Positions 46,956-56,109 of a stretch of DNA of 64,000 nucleotides are shown here, in pieces (position 1 is the first letter of the stretch; each line of letters opens with the position of its first letter). The DNA is from Hymenobacter terrenus (GTDB lineage Bacteria > Bacteroidota > Bacteroidia > Cytophagales > Hymenobacteraceae), in assembly GCF_000972495.1 (NCBI RefSeq), contig NZ_LATM01000011.1:1-64000 (forward strand), given 5' to 3'. The notes beneath the pieces are model-generated. The model did no database searches, was not told the origin of the DNA, and was given only the letters and a program-made list of their open reading frames with translations. The position numbers and the translations under genes were made by a program.

Positions 46956-48995
46956 CTAAGCTTTGGCTTCGTTATCCTTTTTGTCGGCGGCATCGTCGCC
47001 GGCAATCAGGTCTTTGGCTTTGTCAACCAAGTCACCGGCTGCTTCCACAGCATCCGTAGCAGCGTGCTTCACCGTGTCGAAAGCCGCAGAAGCAGCACCG
47101 GTGATGCCGGCCAGCAGGCCACCTTCCTCAGCAGCCGGAGCGGGCTTAGCAGCAGCAGCGGCTTTCAGCTTCTGCTCACCAGCCTTGCGCTCGTTGCCCA
47201 TCATCTGGTCGCGCAGGGCGCTCAGCGCGTCGAGGTCGCCCAAGGTCGATTTCTCTTCCGGCTTCTTCAGGTCGCTGATTTTGCCTTCGCCCTGGGGCTC
47301 ACCGCCTTTGGCATTGGTTTTCTTCTTGAACTTGGCGTTGCGGCTGTCGTCTTCAGCAGCAGCTTCCTTGTTGAAGATAGCCGTGTGCGAGAGCACAATG
47401 CGACGGTCATCCTTCGAGAACTCGGTCACGCGGAAGTCCAGCGCTTCGCCGTTCTCGGCAGTCGTGCCGTCCTCTTTCACCAACGATTTGGGGTAAGCAA
47501 AGCCCTCGATGCCGTAAGGCAATTCGAGCACCGCGCCACGCTCCGACTTCTCGGTGATGGTAGCCCGGTGTACCGAGCCAGGCGTGAATACCGACTGGAA
47601 CGTGTCCCAGGGGTTTTCTTCCAACTGCTTGTGGCCCAGGGCCAGGCGACGGGCACCCAGGTCCAGCTCCAATACTATTACGTCCAGCTTGTCGCCCACC
47701 TTCACCACTTCAGAGGGGTGCTTGATTTTCTTGGTCCACGACAGGTCCGACACGTGCACGAGGCCGTCTACACCTTCTTCCAGCTCCACGAACAGGCCGA
47801 AGTTGGTCAGGTTGCGCACGAGGCCGCTGTGCTTGGTGCCTACGGCGTACTTGTCGCCGAAGTCGCCACGCGTCCAGGGGTCTTCGGTCAGTTGCTTGAT
47901 GCCGAGGCTCATTTTGCGGTCTTCGCGGTCGAGCGTCAGAATCTGCGCTTCTACCGTGTCGCCCTGCTTGATGAAGTCCTGCGGGTTGCGCAGGTGCTGG
48001 CTCCAGCTCATTTCCGAAACGTGGATGAGGCCTTCTACGCCCGGTACCACTTCCATGAATGCGCCGTAGTCGGCCACGTTCACGATGCGGCCCGATACTT
48101 TCGAGCCCGGCTGCAGGTCGGCGGGCAGCGAATCCCATGGGTGGGGAGTCAGCTGCTTCAAGCCAAGGCTGATACGCTTCTTGGCTTCGTCGAAATCCAG
48201 AACCACGATGTTCAGCTTCTGGTCCAGGGTCAGTACTTCGCTCGGGTGAGCGATGCGGCCCCACGAGATGTCCGTGATGTGCAACAGACCGTCGACGCCG
48301 CCGAGGTCGATGAACACGCCGAAGTTGGTCATGTTCTTGATGTTGCCTTCCAGAATCTGACCCTTTTCGAGGTTGTTGAGGATGGCTTCGCGCTGCTTCT
48401 CGAGGTCTTTCTCGATGAGTACTTTGTGCGAAACAACCACGTTATCGAAAGCGGAGTTGATTTTCACAACTTTCACTTCCATGCGACGGCCAACGTAAAT
48501 GTCGAAGTCGCGGATGGGCTTCACGTCGATTTGCGAGCCGGGCAAGAAGGCTTCTACGCCGTCGAGCTCCATGATGAGGCCGCCTTTGGTGCGACGCTTC
48601 ACTACGCCTTCCAGAATCGTATCCAATTCCAGCGCGTCGTAAATAGCCTTCCAGGCCTGCTTGATTTTAGCTTTCTTACGGCTCAGGATGAGCTGGCCGT
48701 TGGTGTCTTCTTGGTCTTCGATAAACACTTCAACCTCGTCGCCGATTTTCAAATCGGGCAGGTCGCGGAATTCAGTAATCGACACCAAACCATCGGATTT
48801 GAAGCCGATGTTCAGGATTACGTCGCGGTCGGTGATGCCAACCACGGTTCCCTTCACTACTTCCTCTTCCTGTACGGTCGTGAGTGTGTCACCGTACATT
48901 TTCTCCATCTCGGCACGCTGGTCTGCCGAGTAGTTTCCACCAAAACCGGTGGCTCCGACATTATCCCAGTCGAAATCGTCAACTAATTCTGCCAT
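46956..48995 (-). CDS. rpsA: 30S ribosomal protein S1
   Basis: Protein of 679 aa from MAELVDDFDWDNVG. Six S1 repeats follow in order (starting about GTVVGITDRDVILNIGF, ILEGVVKRRTKGGLIMEL, GNIKNMTNFGVFIDLGGVDG, GRIVNVADYGAFMEV, GLVRNLTNFGLFVELEEG and ATITEKSERGAVLELPYG). The C-terminal 130 residues are Ala/Lys/Glu-rich low complexity. S1 binds mRNA on the small subunit; in Bacteroidota, which hardly use Shine-Dalgarno pairing, its role in start selection is of interest. Promoter -7 box at 49110-49117; the frame is open upstream but the leader is not conserved. Confidence 0.96.
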   Translation of the reverse strand: MAELVDDFDWDNVGATGFGGNYSADQRAEMEKMYGDTLTTVQEEEVVKGTVVGITDRDVILNIGFKSDGLVSITEFRDLPDLKIGDEVEVFIEDQEDTNGQLILSRKKAKIKQAWKAIYDALELDTILEGVVKRRTKGGLIMELDGVEAFLPGSQIDVKPIRDFDIYVGRRMEVKVVKINSAFDNVVVSHKVLIEKDLEKQREAILNNLEKGQILEGNIKNMTNFGVFIDLGGVDGLLHITDISWGRIAHPSEVLTLDQKLNIVVLDFDEAKKRISLGLKQLTPHPWDSLPADLQPGSKVSGRIVNVADYGAFMEVVPGVEGLIHVSEMSWSQHLRNPQDFIKQGDTVEAQILTLDREDRKMSLGIKQLTEDPWTRGDFGDKYAVGTKHSGLVRNLTNFGLFVELEEGVDGLVHVSDLSWTKKIKHPSEVVKVGDKLDVIVLELDLGARRLALGHKQLEENPWDTFQSVFTPGSVHRATITEKSERGAVLELPYGIEGFAYPKSLVKEDGTTAENGEALDFRVTEFSKDDRRIVLSHTAIFNKEAAAEDDSRNAKFKKKTNAKGGEPQGEGKISDLKKPEEKSTLGDLDALSALRDQMMGNERKAGEQKLKAAAAAKPAPAAEEGGLLAGITGAASAAFDTVKHAATDAVEAAGDLVDKAKDLIAGDDAADKKDNEAKA

Positions 48996-49109
48996 AATAG
49001 CTTTTGGACACCTCTTAGATAAACGTAGCAGCCGGTGCCCGGGCCAGTACGCGGTTCTTGTTGAACACCTTGCCGTTGCGCAGCAAAGCCCGCCACCCTG
49101 GCGGGGGCG

Positions 49110-49117
49110 CAAAGGTA
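49110..49117 (-). promoter_or_regulatory. -7 box of rpsA
   Basis: TACCTTTG on the minus strand, about 115 bases before the rpsA start, giving a long leader that could carry autoregulation. Confidence 0.5.
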
Positions 49118-49158
49118 CGGATTATGAGGGAGTTTTCCGAATGAAGAATGCAGGTTAT

Positions 49159-49761
49159 CTACTTGTCAATCTCTTCATTGAGAAAGGCTGGCTTGATTTG
49201 AATACTGTTGCGCATGGCTGCTACAGTTTCTCTGAATTTTGGACTGTCCTTGCCTTTAAAGGAAACTCGCACCCTTCGGTTGGGCCCAAAATATGTGATT
49301 GATTTACAGTAATACGCCGGCCCCTTTTCATCTATTTGGCTTCTATAGCTGACCTCTACCGTTTTAGTTTTCGGCGAGACAATTATCTCCTCATCAGTAG
49401 CAGAAGGGTCTTTCTGCTTTAGAGTACGGGCTTCCGCTTTAGCATCTGGCTTGAATGGAAAGGAACGTAGGAAGCTTCCTGGTTGAATGGTCGACCCAAC
49501 AACGCAAAAGCTTCTCGTTGGAGGTGTTATTGGAGTTTGCACCAATGAATCTTCTCCAAAATAGTCACTTGGCTCGCTGTAGGAGCATCCATTACAATCG
49601 GAAGCCCACCCATGCAGCATTTGATGATTGGTCCATTCGACTGGAATTGTTAAGCTCACACATCCTTTGAGTGCCGTAACTGGCACTAGTACTGGCAAAG
49701 GCTGAGAGCATCCTGCGACCACGCAGCCAAAGCAACAAGCCTTTAACAACGTCATTTTCAT
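49159..49761 (-). CDS. lipoprotein, unrecognised
   Basis: Protein of 200 aa. The leader MKMTLLKACCFGCVVAGC ends in a lipobox with Cys18. The mature part has several Cys (WASDCNGCSYS) and a C-terminal region ending in KDSPKFRETVAAMRNSIQI, which looks like a short beta-alpha domain. Lower GC than its neighbours. No family recognised; probably attached to the outer or inner membrane. Confidence 0.7.
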   Translation of the reverse strand: MKMTLLKACCFGCVVAGCSQPLPVLVPVTALKGCVSLTIPVEWTNHQMLHGWASDCNGCSYSEPSDYFGEDSLVQTPITPPTRSFCVVGSTIQPGSFLRSFPFKPDAKAEARTLKQKDPSATDEEIIVSPKTKTVEVSYRSQIDEKGPAYYCKSITYFGPNRRVRVSFKGKDSPKFRETVAAMRNSIQIKPAFLNEEIDK

Positions 49762-49915
49762 AGTAGGCCATTATTGGTGAGTAACACAGTAGAATCGTCG
49801 CCGCTCACTCGCTTATTGCCGCAAGCAAGCCACAATCTTAACGCTACGCCGCCAAACCCCACACAACGCCACGTCCGTAAGGATAGAATACCAATTCATC
49901 CAAACTCCTTACCTC

Positions 49916-50752
49916 ATGGCCTATATCAAAGCAGGCGAAGACACGGCTGGCAACCCGATTAATATTTTCTACGAAGACTGGGGACAGGGCGCCCCGGTGG
50001 TGCTCATCCACGGCTGGCCGCTCGACCATACCATGTGGGAGCACCAAGCTATTGATTTGGCTAAGGCCGGCAACCGCGTTATTGCCTACGACCGGCGCGG
50101 TTTCGGCCGTTCGTCACGCCCCTGGACGGGCTACGACTATGATACGTTTGCTGCCGACCTCAACGCCTTGCTCGAAGAGTTGGACTTGAACAATGTAACG
50201 CTGGTCGGCTTCTCGATGGGCGGCGGCGAAATAGCGCGCTACCTTGGCACCTATGGCGACGCCCGCATTGCCCGCGTAGCTTTTGTGGGCGCGGTGACGC
50301 CGTTCATGCTTAAAACCGACGATAACCCGGAGGGAGTGCCGCAATCGGTGTTCGACCAAATCGGTGATGCCCTTACGAAAGACCGGTTCGACTTCCTGCA
50401 AAGCTTCGCCAAAAGCTTTTATGGCGTGGGGATGATTAGCCATCCCGTGAGCCAGGCTGTGCTGGATTGGAACTTCACGGTGGCCTCGCTGGCGGCGCCG
50501 AATGCGACCCGCGACTGCGCCGTAGCTTTTTCTACCACTGATTTTCGCGCCGATTTACAGACGATAAAGGTGCCCACGCTGGTCATTCACGGCGATGCGG
50601 ACGCTACGGTGCCCTTCGAGGCCAGCGGTGAACGGACGGCCAACATGATTTCGCACGCCGAGCTGAAGGTGTACAAAGGTGGGCCGCACGGTTTATTCTT
50701 CACCAACAAAGACGAGTTGAGCCGTGACCTACTTGCTTTCATCAGCAAGTAG
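49916..50752 (+). CDS. alpha/beta hydrolase, non-heme chloroperoxidase-like
   Basis: Protein of 278 aa. Nucleophile elbow LVGFSMGGGE (Ser100), oxyanion region IHGWPLDHTMWE, Asp in VIHGDADATVPFE and His in GGPHGLFF give the full catalytic triad. The closest named group is the bacterial esterase/non-heme chloroperoxidase family, whose physiological role is usually ester hydrolysis. Cytoplasmic; transcribed alone with a strong terminator after it. Confidence 0.92.
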   Translation: MAYIKAGEDTAGNPINIFYEDWGQGAPVVLIHGWPLDHTMWEHQAIDLAKAGNRVIAYDRRGFGRSSRPWTGYDYDTFAADLNALLEELDLNNVTLVGFSMGGGEIARYLGTYGDARIARVAFVGAVTPFMLKTDDNPEGVPQSVFDQIGDALTKDRFDFLQSFAKSFYGVGMISHPVSQAVLDWNFTVASLAAPNATRDCAVAFSTTDFRADLQTIKVPTLVIHGDADATVPFEASGERTANMISHAELKVYKGGPHGLFFTNKDELSRDLLAFISK

Positions 50753-50775
50753 AACCCTCCTCTTAATTACAAACA

Positions 50776-50820
50776 GGGAAGGCCCGATTAACAAGCTCTG
50801 CTTGTTAATCGGGCCTTCCC
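50776..50820. terminator. long perfect terminator hairpin
   Basis: GGGAAGGCCCGATTAACAAG and its exact inverse pair over 20 bases around a 5-base loop, 24 bases after the hydrolase stop. There is no T-run, so it may act as a stem protecting the mRNA end or with Rho. Confidence 0.75.
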
Positions 50821-50951
50821 TGCGAAAAGCTCATTGGCAAAACAATTGAAAGAATAGTGGGTGAGCATCCCGAAACCCCAATCTTTCCACTAGGCGTAGC
50901 TTTGACCCATCGGGCTCCTACGGGGCCACAATTATTCCAGTATCATCCTCC

Positions 50952-51761
50952 ATGAGCGTTGCTTCTTCGCTGTCTAAGTTGTCTTTCTGTCGGCGCATTG
51001 CTCGCACGCCCGGCACTTTTCTACGGTTGGTGCTACAGAGCAGAGCAGCAGCAAAAAGTCACGCGAGTCCTACGCAGGCACAGAAAGCAGAGCAGATTGA
51101 ATATTCGCTTAAGCTGGCTAATGCGCCCCACCCTACCGCTTTGCGAACGTACGCCGGCGACCTGAGCATTCTTTACGAAATTTTCTGGCAGCACTCTTAT
51201 GATTTGCCTCAACTACAGAACGGCCGGTTCCGCACGGTGGTAGATGTGGGGGCCAATGTAGGCTTGGCCGCACTGTTTTTTCTGGAGAAATTTCCAGTTT
51301 CGCGGCTTGTTTGCGTAGAGCCGGAGCCCGCTAATTTCCGGCTGCTGCAACACAATCTGCGCGGCACTCCTGCCGTGGCTGTGCAAGCCGCGCTGGGCGT
51401 AGCCGATGGTAAGGTGAAGATTGACTCTAGCCCACAAGCGTACAATGCCAAAATCAGTGCGGAAACGGGAACTGTGGAAGTGGCAGCCATTTCCATGTCC
51501 ACCTTGCTGCAATCGCAGGACCTGCCCTGGGTCGACTTATTAAAAATCGACATTGAAGACTACGAAGAGCAAGTATTTGCCAACTCTACCGATTGGCTGA
51601 AGCAGGTGGGCCTGTTGCTCATTGAAATCCATTCGGTGGCGAGCTACACAGTTGTCCAGCAGGCAGTGCGGACGCAGGGATTTTCCTGGGAGCAAGCAGC
51701 AGGCCGACACGCTCAAATGGGACTATTTGTGGCGCGTAACCCCCAGCCTCCCTTGGTATAA
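50952..51761 (+). CDS. FkbM family methyltransferase
   Basis: Protein of 269 aa. SAM-binding region VVDVGANVGLAALFF with VCVEPEPANFRLLQHNL, and the family motif DLLKIDIEDYEEQVF. FkbM enzymes O-methylate sugars or antibiotic precursors; here a glycan or glycolipid target is likely, but no glycosyltransferase is adjacent. Two Cys near the N-terminus are not conserved marks. Confidence 0.9.
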   Translation: MSVASSLSKLSFCRRIARTPGTFLRLVLQSRAAAKSHASPTQAQKAEQIEYSLKLANAPHPTALRTYAGDLSILYEIFWQHSYDLPQLQNGRFRTVVDVGANVGLAALFFLEKFPVSRLVCVEPEPANFRLLQHNLRGTPAVAVQAALGVADGKVKIDSSPQAYNAKISAETGTVEVAAISMSTLLQSQDLPWVDLLKIDIEDYEEQVFANSTDWLKQVGLLLIEIHSVASYTVVQQAVRTQGFSWEQAAGRHAQMGLFVARNPQPPLV

Positions 51762-51773
51762 CGTCCTAAAAAC

Positions 51774-51814
51774 AAAGACCTCACCTCAGCAATTGCAGCC
51801 TGAGTGAGGTCTTT
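51774..51814. terminator. terminator between FkbM gene and desaturase
   Basis: AAAGACCTCACCTCAG and CTGAGTGAGGTCTTT pair (with a one-base bulge) around a loop of about 9 bases; both genes converge on it. Confidence 0.78.
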
Positions 51815-51840
51815 GATGCGCTAAAAACGCTGCTGATTAA

Positions 51841-52908
51841 TTACGCGGCCCGGCCCATCTGACGCAGGAAGCCTACGTGAGAGGCAACCGCGTAGCGGGT
51901 GCGGGAATAGTTGTTGTACGTAATATCAAACTCACGGCACACCTGCTGCACAATCTTGCTGATGGCGGGGTAGTGCACGTGAGAGATTTTAGGAAACAAG
52001 TGGTGCTCAATTTGAAAATTGAGGCCACCTACGAGCCAGCTTACTACTTTATTCTCAGTGGCGAAATTGGCCGTAGTGCGTACCTGGTGGATGGCCCACT
52101 CATCTTCCAGCTTGCCAGTGGTAGCGTGGGGCACAGGGAAAGCGGCATCTTCCACAGTATGCGCGAGCTGAAATACCATGCTCAGCACGAAGCCCGCAAC
52201 GGCGGTACTCAGGAAAAAGCCTGCCAGCCAAGGCAGGAAACCCACCATGTAGATGGGCAGCGCCACGTAGAGGAACAGGTTCAGGGCTTTGAAACCCCAG
52301 AAGCTGATGTGCTCACCGATGCTCATTGGCTTGAGGTTAATAGCCCCGATTTGGCGGGTGAAGTATTTTTGGTAGTCCATGGCAAAAATCCAGGACGTGT
52401 AGAGCATGCAGTACAGAGCCCAGAAGTAGAAGTGCTGATAGCGGTGCAGCGGGTGCTTGGGCTGGTCGGGGGTCATACGCATCCAGGGCTGGATGTTGAT
52501 GTCATCATCGTGACCCTCAATGTTGGTATACATGTGGTGGATGAGATTATGCTTCGAATTCCACATGTAAGGGCTACCGCCCAGCACCCCCAGCGTATAA
52601 GCTGCAACCCGGTTGACCCACGGATACTGTGAAAAGCTGCCGTGCGCACCATCGTGCATCACATTGAAGCCAATGGCCGAAATGACGCAACCCAACAACG
52701 CACATTCTAGAAGGGCCCAGCCAGTACCCGGCGTGAAAAACACCAGGTGAACGTACAAGGCGACCATCATAGCCACGAGCAGAACACCTTTGAATACTAA
52801 GCTGGCATTTCCGGTCATCCGCTGGCCGGACTCGTTGAAGTACTCATCAATGCGGTTTTTCAACTCGGCATGAAACGAGCGGGTGGCAGCAAACTTGGGG
52901 AGAGCCAT
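51841..52908 (-). CDS. acyl-lipid/acyl-CoA desaturase, membrane-bound
   Basis: Protein of 355 aa from MALPKFAATRSFHAEL. The three histidine boxes of membrane desaturases are present: HDGAH (residues 85-89), HNLIHH (about 120-125) and QIEHHLFP (about residue 300), with about four membrane helices between. The pattern HDGAH...HNLIHH...QIEHH is that of front-end type (linoleoyl-CoA/delta-6-like) desaturases with a glutamine in the third box. It inserts a double bond in fatty acids and adjusts membrane fluidity. A -7 box lies 41 bases upstream. Confidence 0.9.
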   Translation of the reverse strand: MALPKFAATRSFHAELKNRIDEYFNESGQRMTGNASLVFKGVLLVAMMVALYVHLVFFTPGTGWALLECALLGCVISAIGFNVMHDGAHGSFSQYPWVNRVAAYTLGVLGGSPYMWNSKHNLIHHMYTNIEGHDDDINIQPWMRMTPDQPKHPLHRYQHFYFWALYCMLYTSWIFAMDYQKYFTRQIGAINLKPMSIGEHISFWGFKALNLFLYVALPIYMVGFLPWLAGFFLSTAVAGFVLSMVFQLAHTVEDAAFPVPHATTGKLEDEWAIHQVRTTANFATENKVVSWLVGGLNFQIEHHLFPKISHVHYPAISKIVQQVCREFDITYNNYSRTRYAVASHVGFLRQMGRAA

Positions 52909-52948
52909 AAGCAAAGAATAAAGTGGAAGAAGTTAGAGTGGACCCAAA

Positions 52949-52956
52949 CAAAGGTA
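52949..52956 (-). promoter_or_regulatory. -7 box of the desaturase gene
   Basis: TACCTTTG on the minus strand, 40 bases before the start at 52908. Confidence 0.55.
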
Positions 52957-52983
52957 CCCCCTCCTAACCTTACATCCTTCAGC

Positions 52984-53478
52984 TTAGTTTAAATAGGCAT
53001 GCCAATTCTGGTCAATTGTACCGGCTGAGAGCTTGAGAAAACCGGCCAGCGTCGGTTTCTTGGGCTGCTGCCGAATGGTTAGGCCTGCTTCATTAGGCGT
53101 ATGATGGCCCTTGGCGTGGTTGCAGCGCGCACAAGCGGTGAGCAAATTAGTCCACGAAGATTCTCCGCCGCGAGAGCGCGGCACCACATGGTCCAATGTT
53201 AAGTTTTTGGTTGAGCCGCAATACTGACACTCAAAATGGTCACGCTTGAAGATGTTGTGGCGGCTTAGGGCAATGCCTTTATAGGGCACGCGCACATAGC
53301 GCTGCAAGCGAATGATGCTCGGCTTGGGGTAGGATTGCGAAATGGTCCGTAGGGTACCATGCTCTGACTTGGCCACCATTTCGGCTTTGTCGAGGAACAA
53401 GAGCACAAAGGCCTTTTGCACACTGCACAGGGTAATGGCCGTATAGTCGCCATTCAGCACTAACACTTTTTGGTCCAT
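52984..53478 (-). CDS. HNH endonuclease
   Basis: Protein of 164 aa. Zinc-binding CQYC (about residue 84-87), catalytic LTLDHVVPRSRGGESS (His97), and a second pair CARCNHAKG (Asn120, His121) make a complete HNH fold. This stand-alone form, starting MDQKVLVLNGDYT, is conserved in Bacteroidota outside of mobile elements; its physiological role is unknown. It could act in DNA processing or defence. Confidence 0.92.
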   Translation of the reverse strand: MDQKVLVLNGDYTAITLCSVQKAFVLLFLDKAEMVAKSEHGTLRTISQSYPKPSIIRLQRYVRVPYKGIALSRHNIFKRDHFECQYCGSTKNLTLDHVVPRSRGGESSWTNLLTACARCNHAKGHHTPNEAGLTIRQQPKKPTLAGFLKLSAGTIDQNWHAYLN

Positions 53479-53643
53479 ACAACGCGTTCAGGCTCGGATA
53501 ACCCGCCGAAATCTAGCGGTTTCCAAGCAGATAAACAAGCCGTATAGGGTTAAGTTCATCGAGGAGCACGGCCGTCAACAGAACATCATCTTGGGCAGCG
53601 CTCAGCCTGACGCCTGGTGGCCGAAAACCGGTAGCCTCGCCTT

Positions 53644-54498
53644 CTAGTCTGGCAGCAGGCGCTTGAGCAGGCGCAGCTTGTGGGAATAGCGCTGCCGGTC
53701 GCGGCTGAAGATGCCGTTGTGGTCGAGCGGGTCGAGACGGACTTCGCCGTGAGCGTGCAGAATCTGGCCTTCGTCCATGACCATGCCCACGTGTACAATG
53801 CGGCCCTCGGCATTGTCGAAAAAGGCCAGGTCACCGGGCTTGGCTTGGGCTACGAAATGCACCGAGCGGCCGTGGTCAATCTGCTGGCGGGCGTCGCGCG
53901 GGAGCTGAATGCCCACTAGACCATAGAGTTGCTGGCAGAGGCCGGAGCAATCGAGCCCGAAAATGCTTTTACCGCCCCACACGTAAGGCGCCTTCAGATA
54001 CACAAGGGCCATTTTGCGGAGTAGCGCGGCCTGGCGCACGGGGTCGGGTGCGGCAGTGGGGTTGGTGGCGGCACCGTTGAAAAAGTACTGCCGGTCGCCC
54101 AGGCGCAGGTTCATCCCGTCGAAAAATGGCAAGCGGCACCCTAGCGTGAGCGGGATTTTGGTGGTAGCATCACTCACGGCCTGCACTACATCGAGGGCCC
54201 GAGGGTGGTCTTGCGCACACCAAGCCGCATAGTACTCAGACGATACCGGCGTATGCTGCTTAACATCAATCCAGCCGAGGTAATCATCGGCGGCGAGCTG
54301 CACCTGGAGCCAGCTGTCCTGAGCCAGCAGTATCTGGTAGCACTCGCCAAACAGCAGCTGGGTAACCAACTCAGCCCGGTCGTTGGGCTCGGCGCGGACG
54401 GGGACGGCGCTCAGGGCGCAGATGCCGGGATTCAAGGGGTGAATGAGCAAATGAGTGGATGAGTGACTGCAAAGAACGGCAGCAATGGGTTCACTCAT
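53644..54498 (-). CDS. SH3-like and NlpC/P60 peptidoglycan hydrolase
   Basis: Protein of up to 284 aa. Residues about 30-90 are an SH3b-like domain (AEPNDRAELVTQLLFGE, WLQVQLAADDYLGWID) and the C-terminal part is NlpC/P60 (YVWGGKSIFGLDCSGLCQQL, IVHVGMVMDEGQILHA; Cys and His of the catalytic pair). It cleaves peptidoglycan stem peptides. The first 20 residues (MSEPIAAVLCSHSSTHLLI) are encoded inside the palindrome at 54439-54518, so the real start may be the TTG at 54435, giving MNPGICALSA. No signal peptide is seen in either case. Confidence 0.88.
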   Translation of the reverse strand: MSEPIAAVLCSHSSTHLLIHPLNPGICALSAVPVRAEPNDRAELVTQLLFGECYQILLAQDSWLQVQLAADDYLGWIDVKQHTPVSSEYYAAWCAQDHPRALDVVQAVSDATTKIPLTLGCRLPFFDGMNLRLGDRQYFFNGAATNPTAAPDPVRQAALLRKMALVYLKAPYVWGGKSIFGLDCSGLCQQLYGLVGIQLPRDARQQIDHGRSVHFVAQAKPGDLAFFDNAEGRIVHVGMVMDEGQILHAHGEVRLDPLDHNGIFSRDRQRYSHKLRLLKRLLPD

Positions 54499-54518
54499 GC
54501 ACTCATTTGCTCATTCAC
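54439..54518. repeat. palindrome of ATGAGTGAATGAGC units over the NlpC/P60 gene start
   Basis: Arms 54439-54466 and 54491-54518 are inverse complements over 28 bases with one mismatch, each made of short ATGAG/CTCAT words. The right arm includes the ATG at 54498 and ends 8 bases before the smpB stop codon. Confidence 0.8.
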
Positions 54519-54525
54519 TCATTGC

Positions 54526-54984
54526 TTACATGCGCTCCATGTCGCGCTTCTGGGCTTTTTCCTTGAGGTCGTTGCGCTTGTCATAAAGCTTTTTGCCTTG
54601 AGCAAGGGCGATTTCGATTTTGGCGAAGCCACGGTCGGTCACGAACAGGCGCAGGGGAATGATGGTCAGGCCCTGGTCGACGCTTTTGCCAGCCAGCTGC
54701 TTGAGCTCGCGCTTGTTGAGCAGAAGCTTGCGTTCGCGCATGGCGTCGTGGTTGTTGTAAGTACCTAAAGAATAGGGCGCAATACGAATGGAATGAATCC
54801 AGAGACTGCCATCGGTGTGGAAGAGGCAATAGCCATCCGTGAGATTTACGTTGCCTTCGCGAATGCTTTTTATTTCGGTGCCCTGCAACATCACGCCCGC
54901 ATTGTATTTGGCCAGAAACGTGTATTCATGGCTGGCGCGGCGGTTTTTGATATTGATGATGGCGGGTTTGTCGTCTTTGGCCAT
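54526..54984 (-). CDS. smpB: SsrA-binding protein SmpB
   Basis: Protein of 152 aa. NRRASHEYTFLAKYNAGVML, EIKSIREGNVNLTDGYC and the C-terminal basic tail (KKLYDKRNDLKEKAQKRD) are the family features. SmpB delivers tmRNA to stalled ribosomes for trans-translation. The ssrA gene itself is not seen in this window. Confidence 0.97.
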   Translation of the reverse strand: MAKDDKPAIINIKNRRASHEYTFLAKYNAGVMLQGTEIKSIREGNVNLTDGYCLFHTDGSLWIHSIRIAPYSLGTYNNHDAMRERKLLLNKRELKQLAGKSVDQGLTIIPLRLFVTDRGFAKIEIALAQGKKLYDKRNDLKEKAQKRDMERM

Positions 54985-55095
54985 GGAAATGGGATGGGGT
55001 CGGGAACAGGAACGTCGCAGGCAGTACCGCCTGAACAGCTTTCAACGGCCCTGACGGAGCAATTGGGTCGCGAAGCTAGCACTTCGCAGTACCAC

Positions 55096-56109
55096 CTACG
55101 TCAATTTCAACCGCGGGTCGGGGCTGCTGAGCTGGGTGGCGAAGTCGCCGGCTTCGTACTGGAAATGCGCCGTCATGGCTACCATAGCAGCATTGTCGGT
55201 GCAAAATGCGAAATCGGGAATGAATACCTGCCAGCCTTGCGTCACGCCTTCGGCCTCTAACGCCGTGCGCAGACCGGAGTTGGCAGCCACGCCGCCGGCC
55301 AGGGCTATTTGGGTCAGGCCGGCATCGGCCGCGGCCCGGCGGAGTTGGCGCAGCAGCGTAGCCACAATGGTGTGTTGGATGCTGGCACAGAGGTCGGCCA
55401 GATTTTCGGCCACAAAGTTGGGGTTAGTGGCGGTTTCTTTTTTCAGGAAATATAGTACTGAGGTTTTCAGGCCGCTGAACGAAAAATCGTAGCCGGGCAT
55501 GGCCCCAACGGGGAAAGCAAACCGCTGGGCGTTGCCTTCGCGTGCCAGCTTATCGAGGTGGGGCCCACCGGGATACGGCAGGCCGAGGAGCTTGGCGGTT
55601 TTATCGAAGGCTTCTCCGGCAGCATCGTCGATGGTTTGCCCGATTACCTCCATTTCTAGAGCCGACTTCACCACTACGAGCTGGGTGTGGCCGCCACTCA
55701 CGGTGAGGCAGAGGAAAGGGAAGCTCGGCTTGGGGTCGCGCAGGAAGTGAGCCAGAATGTGGGCCCGCATGTGATTCACGGCCAACAGTGGCTTGTCGAG
55801 CGCTAAAGCCAGCGTTTTAGCAAACATCCCTCCCACTAATAAGGAGCCGAGTAGGCCGGGGCCTTGCGTTACGGCTACGGCATCGAGGTCGGCTTGGGTG
55901 ACACCAGCTTCCCGGAGGGCGGCCGTAACGACAGGCACCAAATGTTGCTGATGAGCGCGTGACGCCAGTTCGGGCACTACGCCACCGTACTGTTCGTGTA
56001 CTTTTTGGGTGGCTACGACGTTACTTAGCAACTGGCCACCTGCCAGAACAGCCGCGCCGGTGTCGTCGCAGGAGGATTCAATGGCGAGGATGATGGGGTG
56101 GGCGGGCAT
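55096..56109 (-). CDS. tsaD: tRNA N6-adenosine threonylcarbamoyltransferase
   Basis: Protein of 337 aa. IESSCDDTGAAV, the metal-binding pair in VNHMRAHILAHF, FPFLCLTVSGGHTQLVV, and the closing ALAGGVAANSGLR and PDFAFCTDNAAM identify TsaD (Kae1/YgjD). It transfers threonylcarbamoyl to A37 of tRNAs that read ANN codons. A -7 box is about 140 bases upstream. Confidence 0.97.
   Translation of the reverse strand: MPAHPIILAIESSCDDTGAAVLAGGQLLSNVVATQKVHEQYGGVVPELASRAHQQHLVPVVTAALREAGVTQADLDAVAVTQGPGLLGSLLVGGMFAKTLALALDKPLLAVNHMRAHILAHFLRDPKPSFPFLCLTVSGGHTQLVVVKSALEMEVIGQTIDDAAGEAFDKTAKLLGLPYPGGPHLDKLAREGNAQRFAFPVGAMPGYDFSFSGLKTSVLYFLKKETATNPNFVAENLADLCASIQHTIVATLLRQLRRAAADAGLTQIALAGGVAANSGLRTALEAEGVTQGWQVFIPDFAFCTDNAAMVAMTAHFQYEAGDFATQLSSPDPRLKLT

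Noticed and set aside
46845..48986. 713-codon plus-strand open frame opposite rpsA
   Set aside because: Antisense shadow of the ribosomal protein S1 gene; the S1 repeats on the minus strand are unambiguous.
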